DNA of 64,000 nt from VXNE01 sp965261535 (GTDB lineage: Bacteria > Pseudomonadota > Gammaproteobacteria > Pseudomonadales > Azotimanducaceae): the NCBI GenBank assembly GCA_965261535.1, contig OZ253469.1, positions 4,712,001 through 4,776,000 of the forward strand, in the 5' to 3' direction. How positions within the stretch are numbered: position 1 is the first letter of the stretch; the number at the start of each line of letters is the position of its first letter. The notes beneath the pieces are model-generated. The model was not told the origin of the DNA. It did not search any database and saw only the letters and a program-made list of their open reading frames with translations. Below are positions 17,043 to 25,968 of this stretch, in pieces. A program made the position numbers and the translations under genes.

Positions 17043-19607
17043 TCACAACCTCGGATCGACAGGCTCGGATTCCATCGCCAGAACCCCCAAAGCGCACTCG
17101 TGCACCTTTCGGACCGGTTCTTTTCGGATGAAGCGCTGAAGGCCTTCAAGACCCAGGAAAAACTCGCGCAGCGCCAATCGCCTCTTGGCCCCCAAACCCC
17201 GCGACCGCAAGCGTTCGACATGCTCTTCTCGTGAGTACTCCGGCCCATAGATGATCCTGAGATACTCCGGTCCGCGACACTTGAGTGCCGGCTGAACGAA
17301 TCCTTTCCGACCCTTGGCAACGAAGTCCAACGGCTTGATCACCATTCCTTCGCCGCCGGCTGCCGTAAGCTCTTCCCACCAACTTGTGACGTCGTCACAC
17401 TCGCCGCGATCATTGAGATTGACCGTCTTGTATGGTGTGGCGACGAACACCTTGTCCGCCGAGGACGAGAGCCTCGCCAGTGTGTCCATGTGCCAGCGGT
17501 GGTGCTTGTCGATGTGTGTCCCTGCCTCGCTGGCCAAGAGGTGGAAGGGCGCCAGCCTCAATTGCTCGATCGACTCCACCTCCCAGCAATAACCCCGGTA
17601 CGCGGTCGCGTACCGGGCGACCATCTCAAGCCGCCGCTGTTGTTCATCCAGCATCCCATCCACCGGCAGACCGCGCGCTTGCGCTCGGGTGAGCACGTCA
17701 ATGCTGGCCGAAAGAGATGCGTTGGCTGCCGCGCCCACCGCCGCGTACTGCGTTCGAATGAGGTCCATCGCCTTCATCGACCACGGCATCAGTTCGCAGT
17801 CCAGCGTGAGCCATGTCGTCCGCAGCTCTTCCCACAATCCGGCCCGGGAAATCGCCATGCTGAGCCGGTCCAGGAATTCCGCTTCGAGGGATCTTACGTT
17901 GAAAAAACGACGTCCTGTCCGTGTATAGCAAACACCGATTTCACCCGTGTCGATACCGAATCGATCGCGAGCGGCCGCTGCATCTTGGCATATCTGGATC
18001 ACGGCGCGAGAGCCCATATGTTTTTCTTCGCAGACGACCGTGTCCGTGCCCCGACTCCGGTAGTAGTCAAGCGCCTCCTCGGGATGTTCCAACAGGCTCG
18101 CCTTGGCGGTGGTTTCACATGGCGACATCGTCGGTGGCAGATAGTTGATCCACTTTGGATGCACCGCGAATCGGCTCATCACCTCCAGGGCGGCAAGCGT
18201 TCGGTCTTCCGTCAAGATCACGGTTCGACCCCATTCGGTCTCGATGCGCCGCTTCCCCAAGACATCCTCGATGTCGAGCATGTCGTCGTGCTCGTGCCGT
18301 GCCGCGAGGCCCGATGAATCTCTTGCTGCGAGCGGTTTGACCGGTTCGTAGTGTTGCCGTGCGGCCGGCACGTCGACCAATTCCTTTTCCGGATATCGCA
18401 GTGCCGTGAGCTTGCCGCCGAAAACACAGCCGGTATCGATGCATATCGTGTTGTTCAACCACTCGGCCTCCAATACCGGGGTGTGGCCGTAGACGACCAT
18501 GGCATCTCCGCGATACTCCGAGGCCCAGTCGTAGCGCACGGGAAGTCCGTACTCGTCGGTTTCGCCGGTGGTTTCTCCGAAAAGCGCAAACGCCCGAACC
18601 GTGCCCGAGCCACGCCCCTGGTAGGCTTCCTTCATACCGGCATGGGCAACAACAAGTCGTCCCCGGTCCAGGACGTAATGGCTGATCAGCGCCGGGATGA
18701 AGGACTTGACCCGAGCGACGAACGCTTCGCTCTCGCCTTCGATCTGCTCCATCGTCTCAGCCAGCCCGTGCGTCAATTTGACGTTCCTGCCCGACAGCTT
18801 TCTATGGAGCTTCATCTCGTGATTGCCAGGCACGCAGATCCCGACTCCATCCTCGACCATGTCCATGACCAGGCGAAGCACTCGGGGGCTGTCGGGTCCT
18901 CGGTCCACCAGGTCGCCGACGAAGATCACCTTTCGCCCATCGGGCGGGGTTACCGAGTAACCGATTCCGGTTTCCCGCATGGATTCCGAAACGGAATAGC
19001 CCAGCTTGATGAGCAGTGATCGCGTTTCCTCGAAACAGCCGTGGATGTCGCCGATGATGTCGAACGGGCCCGTTTCAGTGCGCTTGTCCGTCCACATGGG
19101 CTGGCGCACGAACGTGACCGCATCCACCTCTTCGGGGGACTTCAGCACATGCACCTGACGGAATCCCTCGCGCCTCAGCGAGCGTAGCGACCGGCGAAGC
19201 TGCCGAACCTGGTTGCGCACGACATGGGATCCGAAGTTGCGATTGGTCCGATTGGCGTTTCGTTCGCGGCACAAGGGCTCGGGAAGGTCCAGAACCACGG
19301 CCATTGGAATCACGTGGTATTCGCGGGCAAGGCGCAACAGCCCACGCCTGGCGTCCTGTTGAACGTTGGTCGCGTCTACAACCACCAGCTTTCCGAGCGA
19401 CAGGCGCTTGCCCGCAATGTAATGCAGGACTTGAAACGCCTGGTTCGTGACCGTCTGATCGTTCTCGTCGTCAGAGACAAGCGCACGACATGCGTCCGAC
19501 GACAGAATTTCCGTTGCCTTGAAGTGCTTATCCGCGAACGTCGACTTGCCACTTCCGGAGGCACCGACGAGTACCACGAGAGACAGTTCCGGGACTGTTA
19601 TCTCCAC
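17043..19607 (-). CDS. pnkp: Polynucleotide kinase-phosphatase-ligase Pnkp
   Basis: This 854-residue RNA-repair enzyme has three domains. A 5' kinase carries P-loop GASGSGKST at residues 15-23. A calcineurin-type 2',3' phosphatase (about 180-400) shows GDIHGCFEE, GDLVDRGPDS and GNHEMKLH. An adenylyltransferase/ligase module follows (about 490-854), with the nucleotidyl lysine motif EEKHMGSRAVI. Known Pnkp needs Hen1 to seal RNA, and hen1 follows after 2 bp, so the cassette is complete. It repairs RNA cleaved by ribotoxins. The 19608-19849 stretch upstream holds its leader; I see no gene there. Confidence 0.94.
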   Translation of the reverse strand: MEITVPELSLVVLVGASGSGKSTFADKHFKATEILSSDACRALVSDDENDQTVTNQAFQVLHYIAGKRLSLGKLVVVDATNVQQDARRGLLRLAREYHVIPMAVVLDLPEPLCRERNANRTNRNFGSHVVRNQVRQLRRSLRSLRREGFRQVHVLKSPEEVDAVTFVRQPMWTDKRTETGPFDIIGDIHGCFEETRSLLIKLGYSVSESMRETGIGYSVTPPDGRKVIFVGDLVDRGPDSPRVLRLVMDMVEDGVGICVPGNHEMKLHRKLSGRNVKLTHGLAETMEQIEGESEAFVARVKSFIPALISHYVLDRGRLVVAHAGMKEAYQGRGSGTVRAFALFGETTGETDEYGLPVRYDWASEYRGDAMVVYGHTPVLEAEWLNNTICIDTGCVFGGKLTALRYPEKELVDVPAARQHYEPVKPLAARDSSGLAARHEHDDMLDIEDVLGKRRIETEWGRTVILTEDRTLAALEVMSRFAVHPKWINYLPPTMSPCETTAKASLLEHPEEALDYYRSRGTDTVVCEEKHMGSRAVIQICQDAAAARDRFGIDTGEIGVCYTRTGRRFFNVRSLEAEFLDRLSMAISRAGLWEELRTTWLTLDCELMPWSMKAMDLIRTQYAAVGAAANASLSASIDVLTRAQARGLPVDGMLDEQQRRLEMVARYATAYRGYCWEVESIEQLRLAPFHLLASEAGTHIDKHHRWHMDTLARLSSSADKVFVATPYKTVNLNDRGECDDVTSWWEELTAAGGEGMVIKPLDFVAKGRKGFVQPALKCRGPEYLRIIYGPEYSREEHVERLRSRGLGAKRRLALREFFLGLEGLQRFIRKEPVRKVHECALGVLAMESEPVDPRL

Positions 19608-19849
19608 AATTTTCTCATGTCACAAGAAACCCGGCGGCCCGTGGCCAACCGGGTTGTTCCCAATAGGAGGGCTATCCGTCGCGTTGGATTGCTAGGCTAC
19701 ACGAACGTTGTAGATTTGTATTTCCTGGGCGTGCACGGATCTGGATTCAGAGGTGCGCCGTCCACCGAAGAGCTGCGGCAGGGCGTGTTCAGCTACCGTC
19801 CCATTGCGGGCACCAGGCCGGCCGGATAGTCCGCGCCGCGCGAGGATTG

Positions 19850-20320
19850 CTACCGCGTGCCTTCCGCCCGCCAGAACTCGACAAAGAACCGCACCGGCCC
19901 GAGCGCCTCGACTCGGTGAGGAACCTCCGGGACGATGACTGCGGTCGCTGCCGCTTCGACAAGAAAAGCACGGCCAACCGGTGCTCCCACGTGATACCTC
20001 AATGACCCCGACACTACATGGATTCGCGCCCAAACGCCCCGGCTGGTGGCATGGTCCTTCGCCAAGCCCGAGGGCAGGGTTGTCTCGTCGAACTCGCGGG
20101 TCCGGCGGTAGGGCGCGAAATCTTCCGGCCACTCCATCCGGTCGCAGCGCGGGCAATCGAGTTCGACGCCGAGCATCGCCTCTCGGCCTTTGTCGCAGAT
20201 GACCCATGGTCGATTGACGAATGGCGGGCGATGGCGCGCGTGCTGGCCGTGGCCGCAGTCGAGATCGGCCACCCAGTCGCCTTGTTCATCGCGGTGAAAA
20301 CTTGAGATCGCTCGCTTCAC
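19850..20320 (-). CDS. DUF3565 protein with DUF1971/TehB-like C-terminal domain
   Basis: From GTG at 20320 the protein has about 156 residues. It opens with the DUF3565 signature (KRAISSFHRDEQGDWVADL, CGHGQHARHRPPF, CPRCDRMEWP), a probable small zinc-ribbon domain. It continues into a cupin-like DUF1971/TehB-type half (HVVSGSLRYHV, FVEFWRAEGTR). The start was chosen because family members begin MKR.I.GFH. Its function is unknown; relatives are often annotated as tellurite-resistance-like. A 39-bp stretch of this gene recurs at 25549-25588. The coding region upstream of 20320 overlaps a degraded copy of the 70-bp palindromic repeat. Confidence 0.7.
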   Translation of the reverse strand: MKRAISSFHRDEQGDWVADLDCGHGQHARHRPPFVNRPWVICDKGREAMLGVELDCPRCDRMEWPEDFAPYRRTREFDETTLPSGLAKDHATSRGVWARIHVVSGSLRYHVGAPVGRAFLVEAAATAVIVPEVPHRVEALGPVRFFVEFWRAEGTR

Positions 20321-20337
20321 GACGAGACCGATCCGGG

Positions 20338-20385
20338 GGACCTGGCGTCGGCGGGTCGTACCATGATCGACGGGCGGGGCGGGCC
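20338..20385 (+). repeat. Degraded partial copy of the 70-bp palindromic repeat
   Basis: The end of the repeat seen at 48330-48399 and 57097-57166 (CCATGGTCGACGAGCGGGG) reappears as CCATGATCGACGGGCGGGG at 20361-20379, with weaker similarity on either side. The upstream palindrome arm is not recognisable. I treat it as an old, eroded copy. Confidence 0.4.
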
Positions 20386-20481
20386 AGGAGCCCTCAGCCG
20401 GGGAGCGCGAGGCACTTTTCATTACCATTTCGAATGCCGATCATGAAATCGTACTTTCCCGAAGCAACGCGGAGCAACTGC

Positions 20482-20700
20482 ATGAACTCAGAAGAAAGCA
20501 TGGACGGGACTTCGAAAGGTGGTGGCGTGCCGGCTTCGGTCACGCCTTCAACTGCCATACTCAATCGGAAGCTCGGGATCTCACCCGTTCGCCGGATGTT
20601 GACACGATCAGAAATCGACTTGTTGCGGCAGAGCGCGAGGGAGATCGCCCATGCGACGCGGGAAGCGTTCGGGAACAAAGGCAATGCGTCAACGCGTTGA
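20482..20700 (+). CDS. Small hypothetical protein
   Basis: This is a 72-residue reading frame with an ATG start preceded by GGAG 6 bases upstream. The C-terminal half (MLTRSEIDLLRQSAREIAHA) looks like a real amphipathic helical segment with family-like spacing, whereas the first 30 residues are low-information. It is divergent from the DUF3565 gene and just upstream of the csb2 remnant. I do not recognise the family and cannot assign a function; it could also be a remnant. Confidence 0.4.
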   Translation: MNSEESMDGTSKGGGVPASVTPSTAILNRKLGISPVRRMLTRSEIDLLRQSAREIAHATREAFGNKGNASTR

Positions 20701-20735
20701 AGTCCTTCAGACGGCTGACGCCTATGCGCCCGATC

Positions 20736-20940
20736 CCCGGCCGATGGCAGGGCTACCACCGTTCGCGAGCAACCCCGCCCGACTCCAGGACCCATTCGGT
20801 GTTCGATCCACCTATGGTCGTTCCTGGCCATCAGGGGCGGGCGCGTTGCCCTTCCCGTCACCCTCAAGCTTACCGCCGCGCTGCGCGGTCTACCGATGCG
20901 CGAATCCTCCATTCAACCGCCGCCGGAGTGGTTCAAAGGC
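20736..20940 (+). pseudogene. Probable remnant of type I-G (I-U) cas gene csb2
   Basis: Two adjacent frames read as one protein if a single-base shift near 20825 is corrected. PGRWQGYHRSRATPPDS then VFDPPMVV is continued in the next frame by AIRGGRVALPVTLKL, TAALRGLPMRESS and IQPPPEWFKG. The pattern (VFDP..VV....GGR..LPvTL.LT.ALRG..M......PPPEW..G) is what I know from the middle of Csb2 (GSU0054, Cas5/Cas6-like) proteins. Both ends are missing and no other cas gene is nearby. The assignment rests on motif memory, not on a search. Confidence 0.5.
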
Positions 20941-21058
20941 TGTAGGCTGACAGAATTGTCGCGGCCCCGGGCATACGGCCGGGTACGGGAAGGATCCCAG
21001 CGCTCGCGCCGCATGGCCGGAGCGTTCCGGGTTGCTGTGGCCGAGAGAGCATTCGAGC

Positions 21059-21619
21059 ATGTGGCCTCCTGAAACCGGCGACCGCCCGATACCGAACAGC
21101 TACTGGATCAAGCAGGGCCGATTCGCGGCGGGAGAGTATCCCGGCGCGGCGGCGTACGGCGATGCCGACATAAGATTGAAGGTGTTGATGGAGGCGGGGA
21201 TCAACCATTTCATCGACTTGACGGAACCGCATGAATTGGGTTCCTACGTCGGTCTCGCACGGCAGTACGCCGCCGAGCTTGGCGCAACGGTGGCGTGGGA
21301 GCGGCATCCTATCCGCGACGCGAGCATTCCGCGCGCTCCGGAGCGCATGACCGGGATCCTCGACGCCATCGACCATGCCCTGTCGGAGGGCGAGAGCGTT
21401 TACGTCCACTGCTGGGGCGGAATCGGTCGAACGGGCACCGTCATCGGTTGCTGGCTTGTGCGTCGCGGGCTTTCGGGCGACGAAGCGCTCCGCCGCGTCG
21501 CCGAGTGGTGGCGGGGCGCGGCGATTGTCTGCTTCGCACCGCTTTCGCCCGAAACCGCGGAACAAACGGCCTACGTTCGCCACTGGCGCGAGATTTCGCG
21601 CGCGTCGGGGACGCGGTGA
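21059..21619 (+). CDS. Dual-specificity/tyrosine phosphatase-like protein
   Basis: This 186-residue protein carries the cysteine phosphatase P-loop HCWGGIGRTGT (HCxxGxxRT) near residue 130 and an upstream general-acid region (WERHPIRDASIPRAP). The family dephosphorylates phosphotyrosine or phosphoinositide-like substrates, in bacteria often of unknown identity. The start at ATG 21059 was chosen over TTG 21032 because the family begins near the PIPNSYWI segment. It is a single gene with no operon partner. Its presence in the accessory island suggests transfer, but base composition is not obviously different. Confidence 0.75.
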   Translation: MWPPETGDRPIPNSYWIKQGRFAAGEYPGAAAYGDADIRLKVLMEAGINHFIDLTEPHELGSYVGLARQYAAELGATVAWERHPIRDASIPRAPERMTGILDAIDHALSEGESVYVHCWGGIGRTGTVIGCWLVRRGLSGDEALRRVAEWWRGAAIVCFAPLSPETAEQTAYVRHWREISRASGTR

Positions 21620-21708
21620 GGCGACCGCTCGATCGGAACGCGCGGCGGTCTTTGGGCTGTATCTTCCGGGTGGCCCGCGGCGCGACTTCGTCGGCCCGCG
21701 AGCGCGCA

Positions 21709-23067
21709 TCAGCGTGACTGTCGTGCCCTGTGGTACGTCCGCTTCGGGTCGCGCGGTCCGCTACCGATTTCCACTACCAGGCCCCGCTCGACCAGCTTCG
21801 CCAGCCGACTTCGGGTGGCGCGCGGCGAGAGCCCAATGGCCCGGGCGAGCTCGCTGGTGCTGCGGCCCCGGCCACCGTCCATTTGGTCGAGAATCGCCTG
21901 ATCGGTGGCATCGGCGGCTATTTCGCCGAGGCGCTCGGTGCGAATCGTCACGCGCAGTCGGTGGCCGATCTCTTCCCAGACAGGCGGCGCCAACCCGGCG
22001 TCTCGGCACGCGGCGATCATTCGCTGCGCGCCGCTGCCCCACTGCTCCACGAGGCGAAGTTCATGGAACACCCGACCGATGACCCGATTGCGCAGTTTGG
22101 AAACCCCGCGCGGCAGGTCTTCGATGGTGAGTCCGAAAGGCAGGAGGCCCGGGTTCTCCACTTCCAACCGGTCGTCGAAAACCGCCAGGCGGATCGGCGC
22201 GCCGCGCTGGGAATAGTCCGCGTGGGCCACCGCGTTGACCAACGCTTCGCGGACCGCGACGGGCGGTAGTTCCCATTGGGGCGCGCTGCGAACGGGACCG
22301 ATTTCGACACCTGAAGCCAAATGCCGCTCGAGGAAAGCGACGCTCGCCGATATCGTCTCCGGCAGCGGCATCTTGAGGTCGACCTGGTCCACGATTCTTG
22401 CCTTGTCGGTGCCCGCGAACCGGCCGGCCTGCATCCAGGCGTCGGGGAAATGGCCGAGACGATCCCGCCCATAGAGAAGAATGCCGCCTGCCGTGGGCAC
22501 CTTGCGCCCTTGGTGGGTGGTGAGCAGGCCCAGGATATCGAGATCGGGCTGCGCGAGCTGTCTGAACTCTGCAAAAGACTCTGAAGCAGCTCGGAAGTCC
22601 AGCGCTTCCGAGTCGAGGTCCGGCATGGGGCGCTCGTCGAAGGACTCGTGACGAGCGAAACGGCGCATTTCGGCAATGAGGTCTGCATCCGCACGACGGT
22701 TGGTGGACCCGACCCGCACATAGGTCCCCGTCGCCGCATCCGGCCCCAAGTGATGCGGACGATTTGGACTCGGAAATACCTGCACCGCCAAGACGTAGGT
22801 ATCGCGGTAGCTCAGCAGTTCGACATCAGGCAGCAATCGAGGCGAGATGGCATCGCTGATCAGGTTGGCGGCTTGTTCCTCGAGCGACCATGGGTCGGTC
22901 ACGCCGCGCACATGTCGTGCCTGGTCCTCGACGCCGATAAGGATAGTGCCCCCGGCAGTATTGGCGAACGCCACCACCGAACGCAGAAAGGGGTCCGGCG
23001 AAGACAGGTCGCGCTTGAACTCAAGAGTCTTGCCCTCGGGCCGGGATAGGATTTCCGTGAGGTCCAC
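21709..23067 (-). CDS. AlbA_2 domain transcriptional regulator / helicase-like protein
   Basis: From GTG at 23067 the protein has 452 residues. An AlbA_2 (divergent AAA_4) domain lies at about 10-120 (LEFKRDL, VVAFANTAGGTILIGVEDQ). A GHKL-type HATPase_c_4 domain lies at about 230-340 (REALVNAVAHADYSQRGAPI, LEVENPGLLPFG, EQWGSGAQRM). A winged helix sits at the end (STSELARAIGLSPRATRSRL). This is the common DNA-binding/regulator architecture, sometimes mislabelled ATP-dependent helicase, and it is found in defence and mobile islands. The long upstream in-frame extension is basic, low complexity and unlikely to be translated. Confidence 0.75.
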   Translation of the reverse strand: MDLTEILSRPEGKTLEFKRDLSSPDPFLRSVVAFANTAGGTILIGVEDQARHVRGVTDPWSLEEQAANLISDAISPRLLPDVELLSYRDTYVLAVQVFPSPNRPHHLGPDAATGTYVRVGSTNRRADADLIAEMRRFARHESFDERPMPDLDSEALDFRAASESFAEFRQLAQPDLDILGLLTTHQGRKVPTAGGILLYGRDRLGHFPDAWMQAGRFAGTDKARIVDQVDLKMPLPETISASVAFLERHLASGVEIGPVRSAPQWELPPVAVREALVNAVAHADYSQRGAPIRLAVFDDRLEVENPGLLPFGLTIEDLPRGVSKLRNRVIGRVFHELRLVEQWGSGAQRMIAACRDAGLAPPVWEEIGHRLRVTIRTERLGEIAADATDQAILDQMDGGRGRSTSELARAIGLSPRATRSRLAKLVERGLVVEIGSGPRDPKRTYHRARQSR

Positions 23068-23159
23068 AGCTCGGAAGATTACTCTGAAGCGGTGGAGGGG
23101 GGTAGGGGCCAGAGTCGATTTCCGAGTAGACGGCGCGGCAGCCCTGCGGCGCGTTTCTC

Positions 23160-23882
23160 TCAATAAGGTGGCTCCGCCGGTCCGTCGTACCCGCAAACGC
23201 CCGATCTGGGCGAGTTGAATATGGGCATCTTGCCGTAGTCGTCGTGTTCGGCGTGCGCGGCCACGTGATCGTCGCAGACATGACCCGCCCAGGCTTTGTA
23301 GCTTTGGTAGCAGCATTGGAGGCAGATCGCCCGCGCGGGATCTCCGCATATCTCGCAGGGCACCCGCAGCGGGTCATTGCGCGCCATCAGGGCAACGTCG
23401 TGGTCTGTTGTTGGCTTGCCGCTACGCTGGTCCACTACGCGGAGCGAAAGCTCGGTGGTCGTGCCGAAGTCGTATTCGTGGGTGAAGGCCAAACCCGGCT
23501 CGAACACTTCATTCGCTTCCGCATCCAGGGACTCGCAATCGTGGAAGCCGAATGACTCCTCGGGCGATTCCACGTACTGCACTCGCCGGATGTCGAATGT
23601 GCTCATATGGCCGCAGCACTCCAACCAGATGCGGCGCAGGTAATAGTCCAGGTCGAACAAGGTCGCGCTGCCGTTCATCTCCAGATGCAACCAGTAGCCC
23701 AAACCGTAGCTGTCCCGAACCTGAAGGTGGTGGAGACGTTCGTTCGGTCCCGCCCTGCCGTCAGCCTGTTCGGTCGCCTTGCGCCTCTCGGCACAGCTCC
23801 GAAGATGTCGCCCCAGCCCTGTGCAGGTCATTTCCCGTCCGCAGTAGCCGCAACGCCCCCTGGTCTGCGCCGTTCGCGGCAT
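23160..23882 (-). CDS. Plasmid pRiA4b ORF-3-like protein with two zinc-binding motifs
   Basis: The protein has 240 residues from the ATG giving MPRTAQTRGRCGYCGREMTC. An N-terminal zinc finger (CGYC...C...H..SC) is followed by the pRiA4b ORF-3 core (YWLHLEMNGSATLFDLDYY, IWLECCGHMSTF, FTHEYDFGTTTELSL) and a second Cys cluster (CEICGDPARAICLQC). The family is frequent on plasmids and transposons and its function is unknown. It lies 92 bp upstream of the AlbA_2 gene on the same strand, so the two may be cotranscribed. Confidence 0.75.
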   Translation of the reverse strand: MPRTAQTRGRCGYCGREMTCTGLGRHLRSCAERRKATEQADGRAGPNERLHHLQVRDSYGLGYWLHLEMNGSATLFDLDYYLRRIWLECCGHMSTFDIRRVQYVESPEESFGFHDCESLDAEANEVFEPGLAFTHEYDFGTTTELSLRVVDQRSGKPTTDHDVALMARNDPLRVPCEICGDPARAICLQCCYQSYKAWAGHVCDDHVAAHAEHDDYGKMPIFNSPRSGVCGYDGPAEPPY

Positions 23883-24007
23883 GGACAAATCCCCGACTGA
23901 AGTTGCCCCTACTGTACCACCTCCGGCGAGCAACGCGGCATCCAAGTTGCTTCAGTTCCGGACAACGACCTCTTTGACATCGCTCGGCGACGGCTTAAGG
24001 TGCGGCC

Positions 24008-25539
24008 ATGACTAGACGCAGACTGCCCATCGGCATGCAGAGCTTCCTCGAGGTTCGGGAGGAAAACTGCTACTACGTCGACAAGACGGCCTACATCGGG
24101 CGACTGCTGGACGAGGGCAAACACTACCTCCTGTCGCGTCCGCGGCGGTTCGGCAAGAGTCTGTTTCTGGACACCTGCAAGGAACTGTTCGCGGGCAGCG
24201 AGCCGCTGTTCCGGGGACTCGCCATCCACGACCGCTGGGACTGGTCGGTGCGTCATCCAGTGCTGCACTTGAGCTTCGGCAGCGGCCATTTCCAGGGGCC
24301 GAACGACCTCCGCACGGAAGTGGAAGATCGCCTGCGGGATCTGGAGGAGGAAACGGGGGTCGCCATCCGCCGAGTGAGTCCGGCGGCGCGCCTTCGCCAC
24401 CTGATCGAGACGCTGCACGGCAGGACCGGCCGCCGCGTCGCGGTGCTGATCGACGAGTACGACAAGCCGGTTCTGGATGCCTTGGAGACGCCGGATGTCG
24501 CCCGCGCCAACCGCGACTTTCTGCGCGGCCTGTACGCGGTAGTGAAGGACTGCGACGCGCACATCCGGTTCAGCTTCATCACCGGCGTCAGCAAGTTCTC
24601 CAAGGTGAACCTGTTGTCGGGGCTCAACAATCTCAAGGACATTACCTGAACCCGCGCTACTCCGCCATCTGCGGCTACACGGACGCGGACCTGGACGACG
24701 TGTTCACACCAGAACTCCCCGGCCTTGACCGGGACGAGATCCCCGACTGGTACAACGGCTACCGCTGGCTAGGCGAGGAGAATGTCTACAACCCGTACGA
24801 CATCCTGCTGCTGTTCGACAGCCGCGAATTCGGTGCCTACTGGTTCGAGACCGGCACGCCGACGTTCCTGGTTGAAACCCTGTTCGAACGGCGCGTGAGT
24901 TCGCTGGCGCTGGACCAGATGGCGGCCAGCAGCGAGTTGCTGTCCACCTTCGACGTGGACGACATGCCGACGGAGGCTCTGCTGTTCCAGACTGGCTACC
25001 TGACGATCACGCGCGCCGAACCGCGCGGCGCAGAGATGTTCTACCGGCTGGGGTATCCGAACCGGGAGGCGTCGCAGAGCCTGAACCGCATGAGCGGCGA
25101 TGCCTCAAGGCGGTCGGCCCACAGCGCCCGACTCTACGACCTGCTGCTGGTCAACGACTTCGACGGACTCTCCGAGTTGTTCCACGCGTTTTTCGCCAGC
25201 ATTCCCCATCAGTGGTACACGAACAACGACATCGCGCACTACGAGAGTTTCTACGCCAGCGTCTTCTACTCCTACTTCGCCGGTCTGGGCCTGGACGTGA
25301 CCGTGGAGGACAGCAACAGCCGCGGGCGGCTGGACATGGCGATGCGCTTCAACGGCAACGTCTACCTGTTCGAGTTCAAGGTCGTCGAACTGGCCCCGAA
25401 GGGCGCCGCGATGGCGCAACTCAAGCGCCGGCGCTACGCGGACAAGTATCGCGACCTGGGAGAGCCGATCCACCTGGTCGCGGTGGAGTTCAGCAGGGAG
25501 GCACGCAACCTGGCGGCGTTCGAGATGGAGCGCGCTTGA
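24008..25539 (+). pseudogene. Frameshifted AAA-ATPase-like / PD-(D/E)XK nuclease gene
   Basis: The first frame (24008-24649) encodes the PF09820-type ATPase: PIGMQSFLEVREENCYYVDK, the P-loop-like SRPRRFGKSLFLDT, and LIDEYDKPV. It stops right after LNNLKDIT. Restoring one base near 24644 continues as LNPRYSAICGYTDADLDD and DWYNGYRWLGEENVYNP, then the C-terminal PD-(D/E)XK_9 nuclease (RGRLDMAMRFNGNVYLFEFKV). The full product would be about 510 residues, the normal size. A single-base deletion therefore splits it, unless it is a sequencing error. Its last 31 bp recur at 27448-27478. Confidence 0.85.
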
Positions 25540-25548
25540 CGCGCGGGA

Positions 25549-25588
25549 GCGGGCAATCGAGTTCGACGTCGCGCATCTCCTCTTTCGG
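25549..25588 (-). repeat. Short fragment of a DUF3565-type gene
   Basis: Positions 25549-25568 are identical to 20149-20168 inside the DUF3565 gene, and similarity continues to about 25588. On the minus strand it reads MRDVELDCP against MLGVELDCP in the intact gene. It begins just 9 bp after the frameshifted ATPase gene ends, so it marks a recombination or deletion scar. Confidence 0.65.
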
Positions 25589-25593
25589 CGCGC

Positions 25594-25968
25594 TCACCGA
25601 AGCCCCGGCATTAGCGCATCCACCGGATTAAGCCGCCCATTCACGGGATCGATGCCAAGGCCGAAAATCTCCAAGGTGACAGTGCCCAGCCGCCCAGCAA
25701 AGGGGGGTGCGCCCCTTCATCCCGGAACACCACGGGCGAGAGTTCCTGTTGGCCGTCGAGCCGCATCCAGGTTCTGCCGAAGCCACGCTCGACTCGGCCA
25801 CCTCCAGCGAGCACGAATCTTCTGGTGCCGTGGGGGCACGCCCAATTGTTCGAGAATGGAACCCGGAAGAACCGTGCAAGTCGCGCCGGAGTCCACAATG
25901 GCCGCGACAGTTTCGTAGCGACGACCTTGCGGGTCGGCCACTTCCAGCGGAACGGTGAATGTGACCAT
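25594..25968 (-). pseudogene. Retropepsin-like aspartic protease gene with two frameshifts
   Basis: The N-terminal frame (start 25968) gives MVTFTVPLEVADPQGRRYET and the active-site motif AAIVDSGATCTVLPGS of clan AA aspartic proteases. The sequence then jumps to a second frame (RRFVLAGGGRVERGFGRTWM, VVFRDEGAHPPLLGG) and to a third (LGTVTLEIFGLGIDPVNGRL, then NPVDALMPGLR and stop). Stitched together this is a normal protein of about 125 residues for this bacterial family. Two separate indels, near 25820 and 25695, make it non-functional. Confidence 0.75.

Noticed and set aside
20651..20950. 99-residue frame downstream of the small hypothetical gene
   Set aside because: The convincing protein pattern lies in the two other frames (the csb2 relic); this frame shows none.
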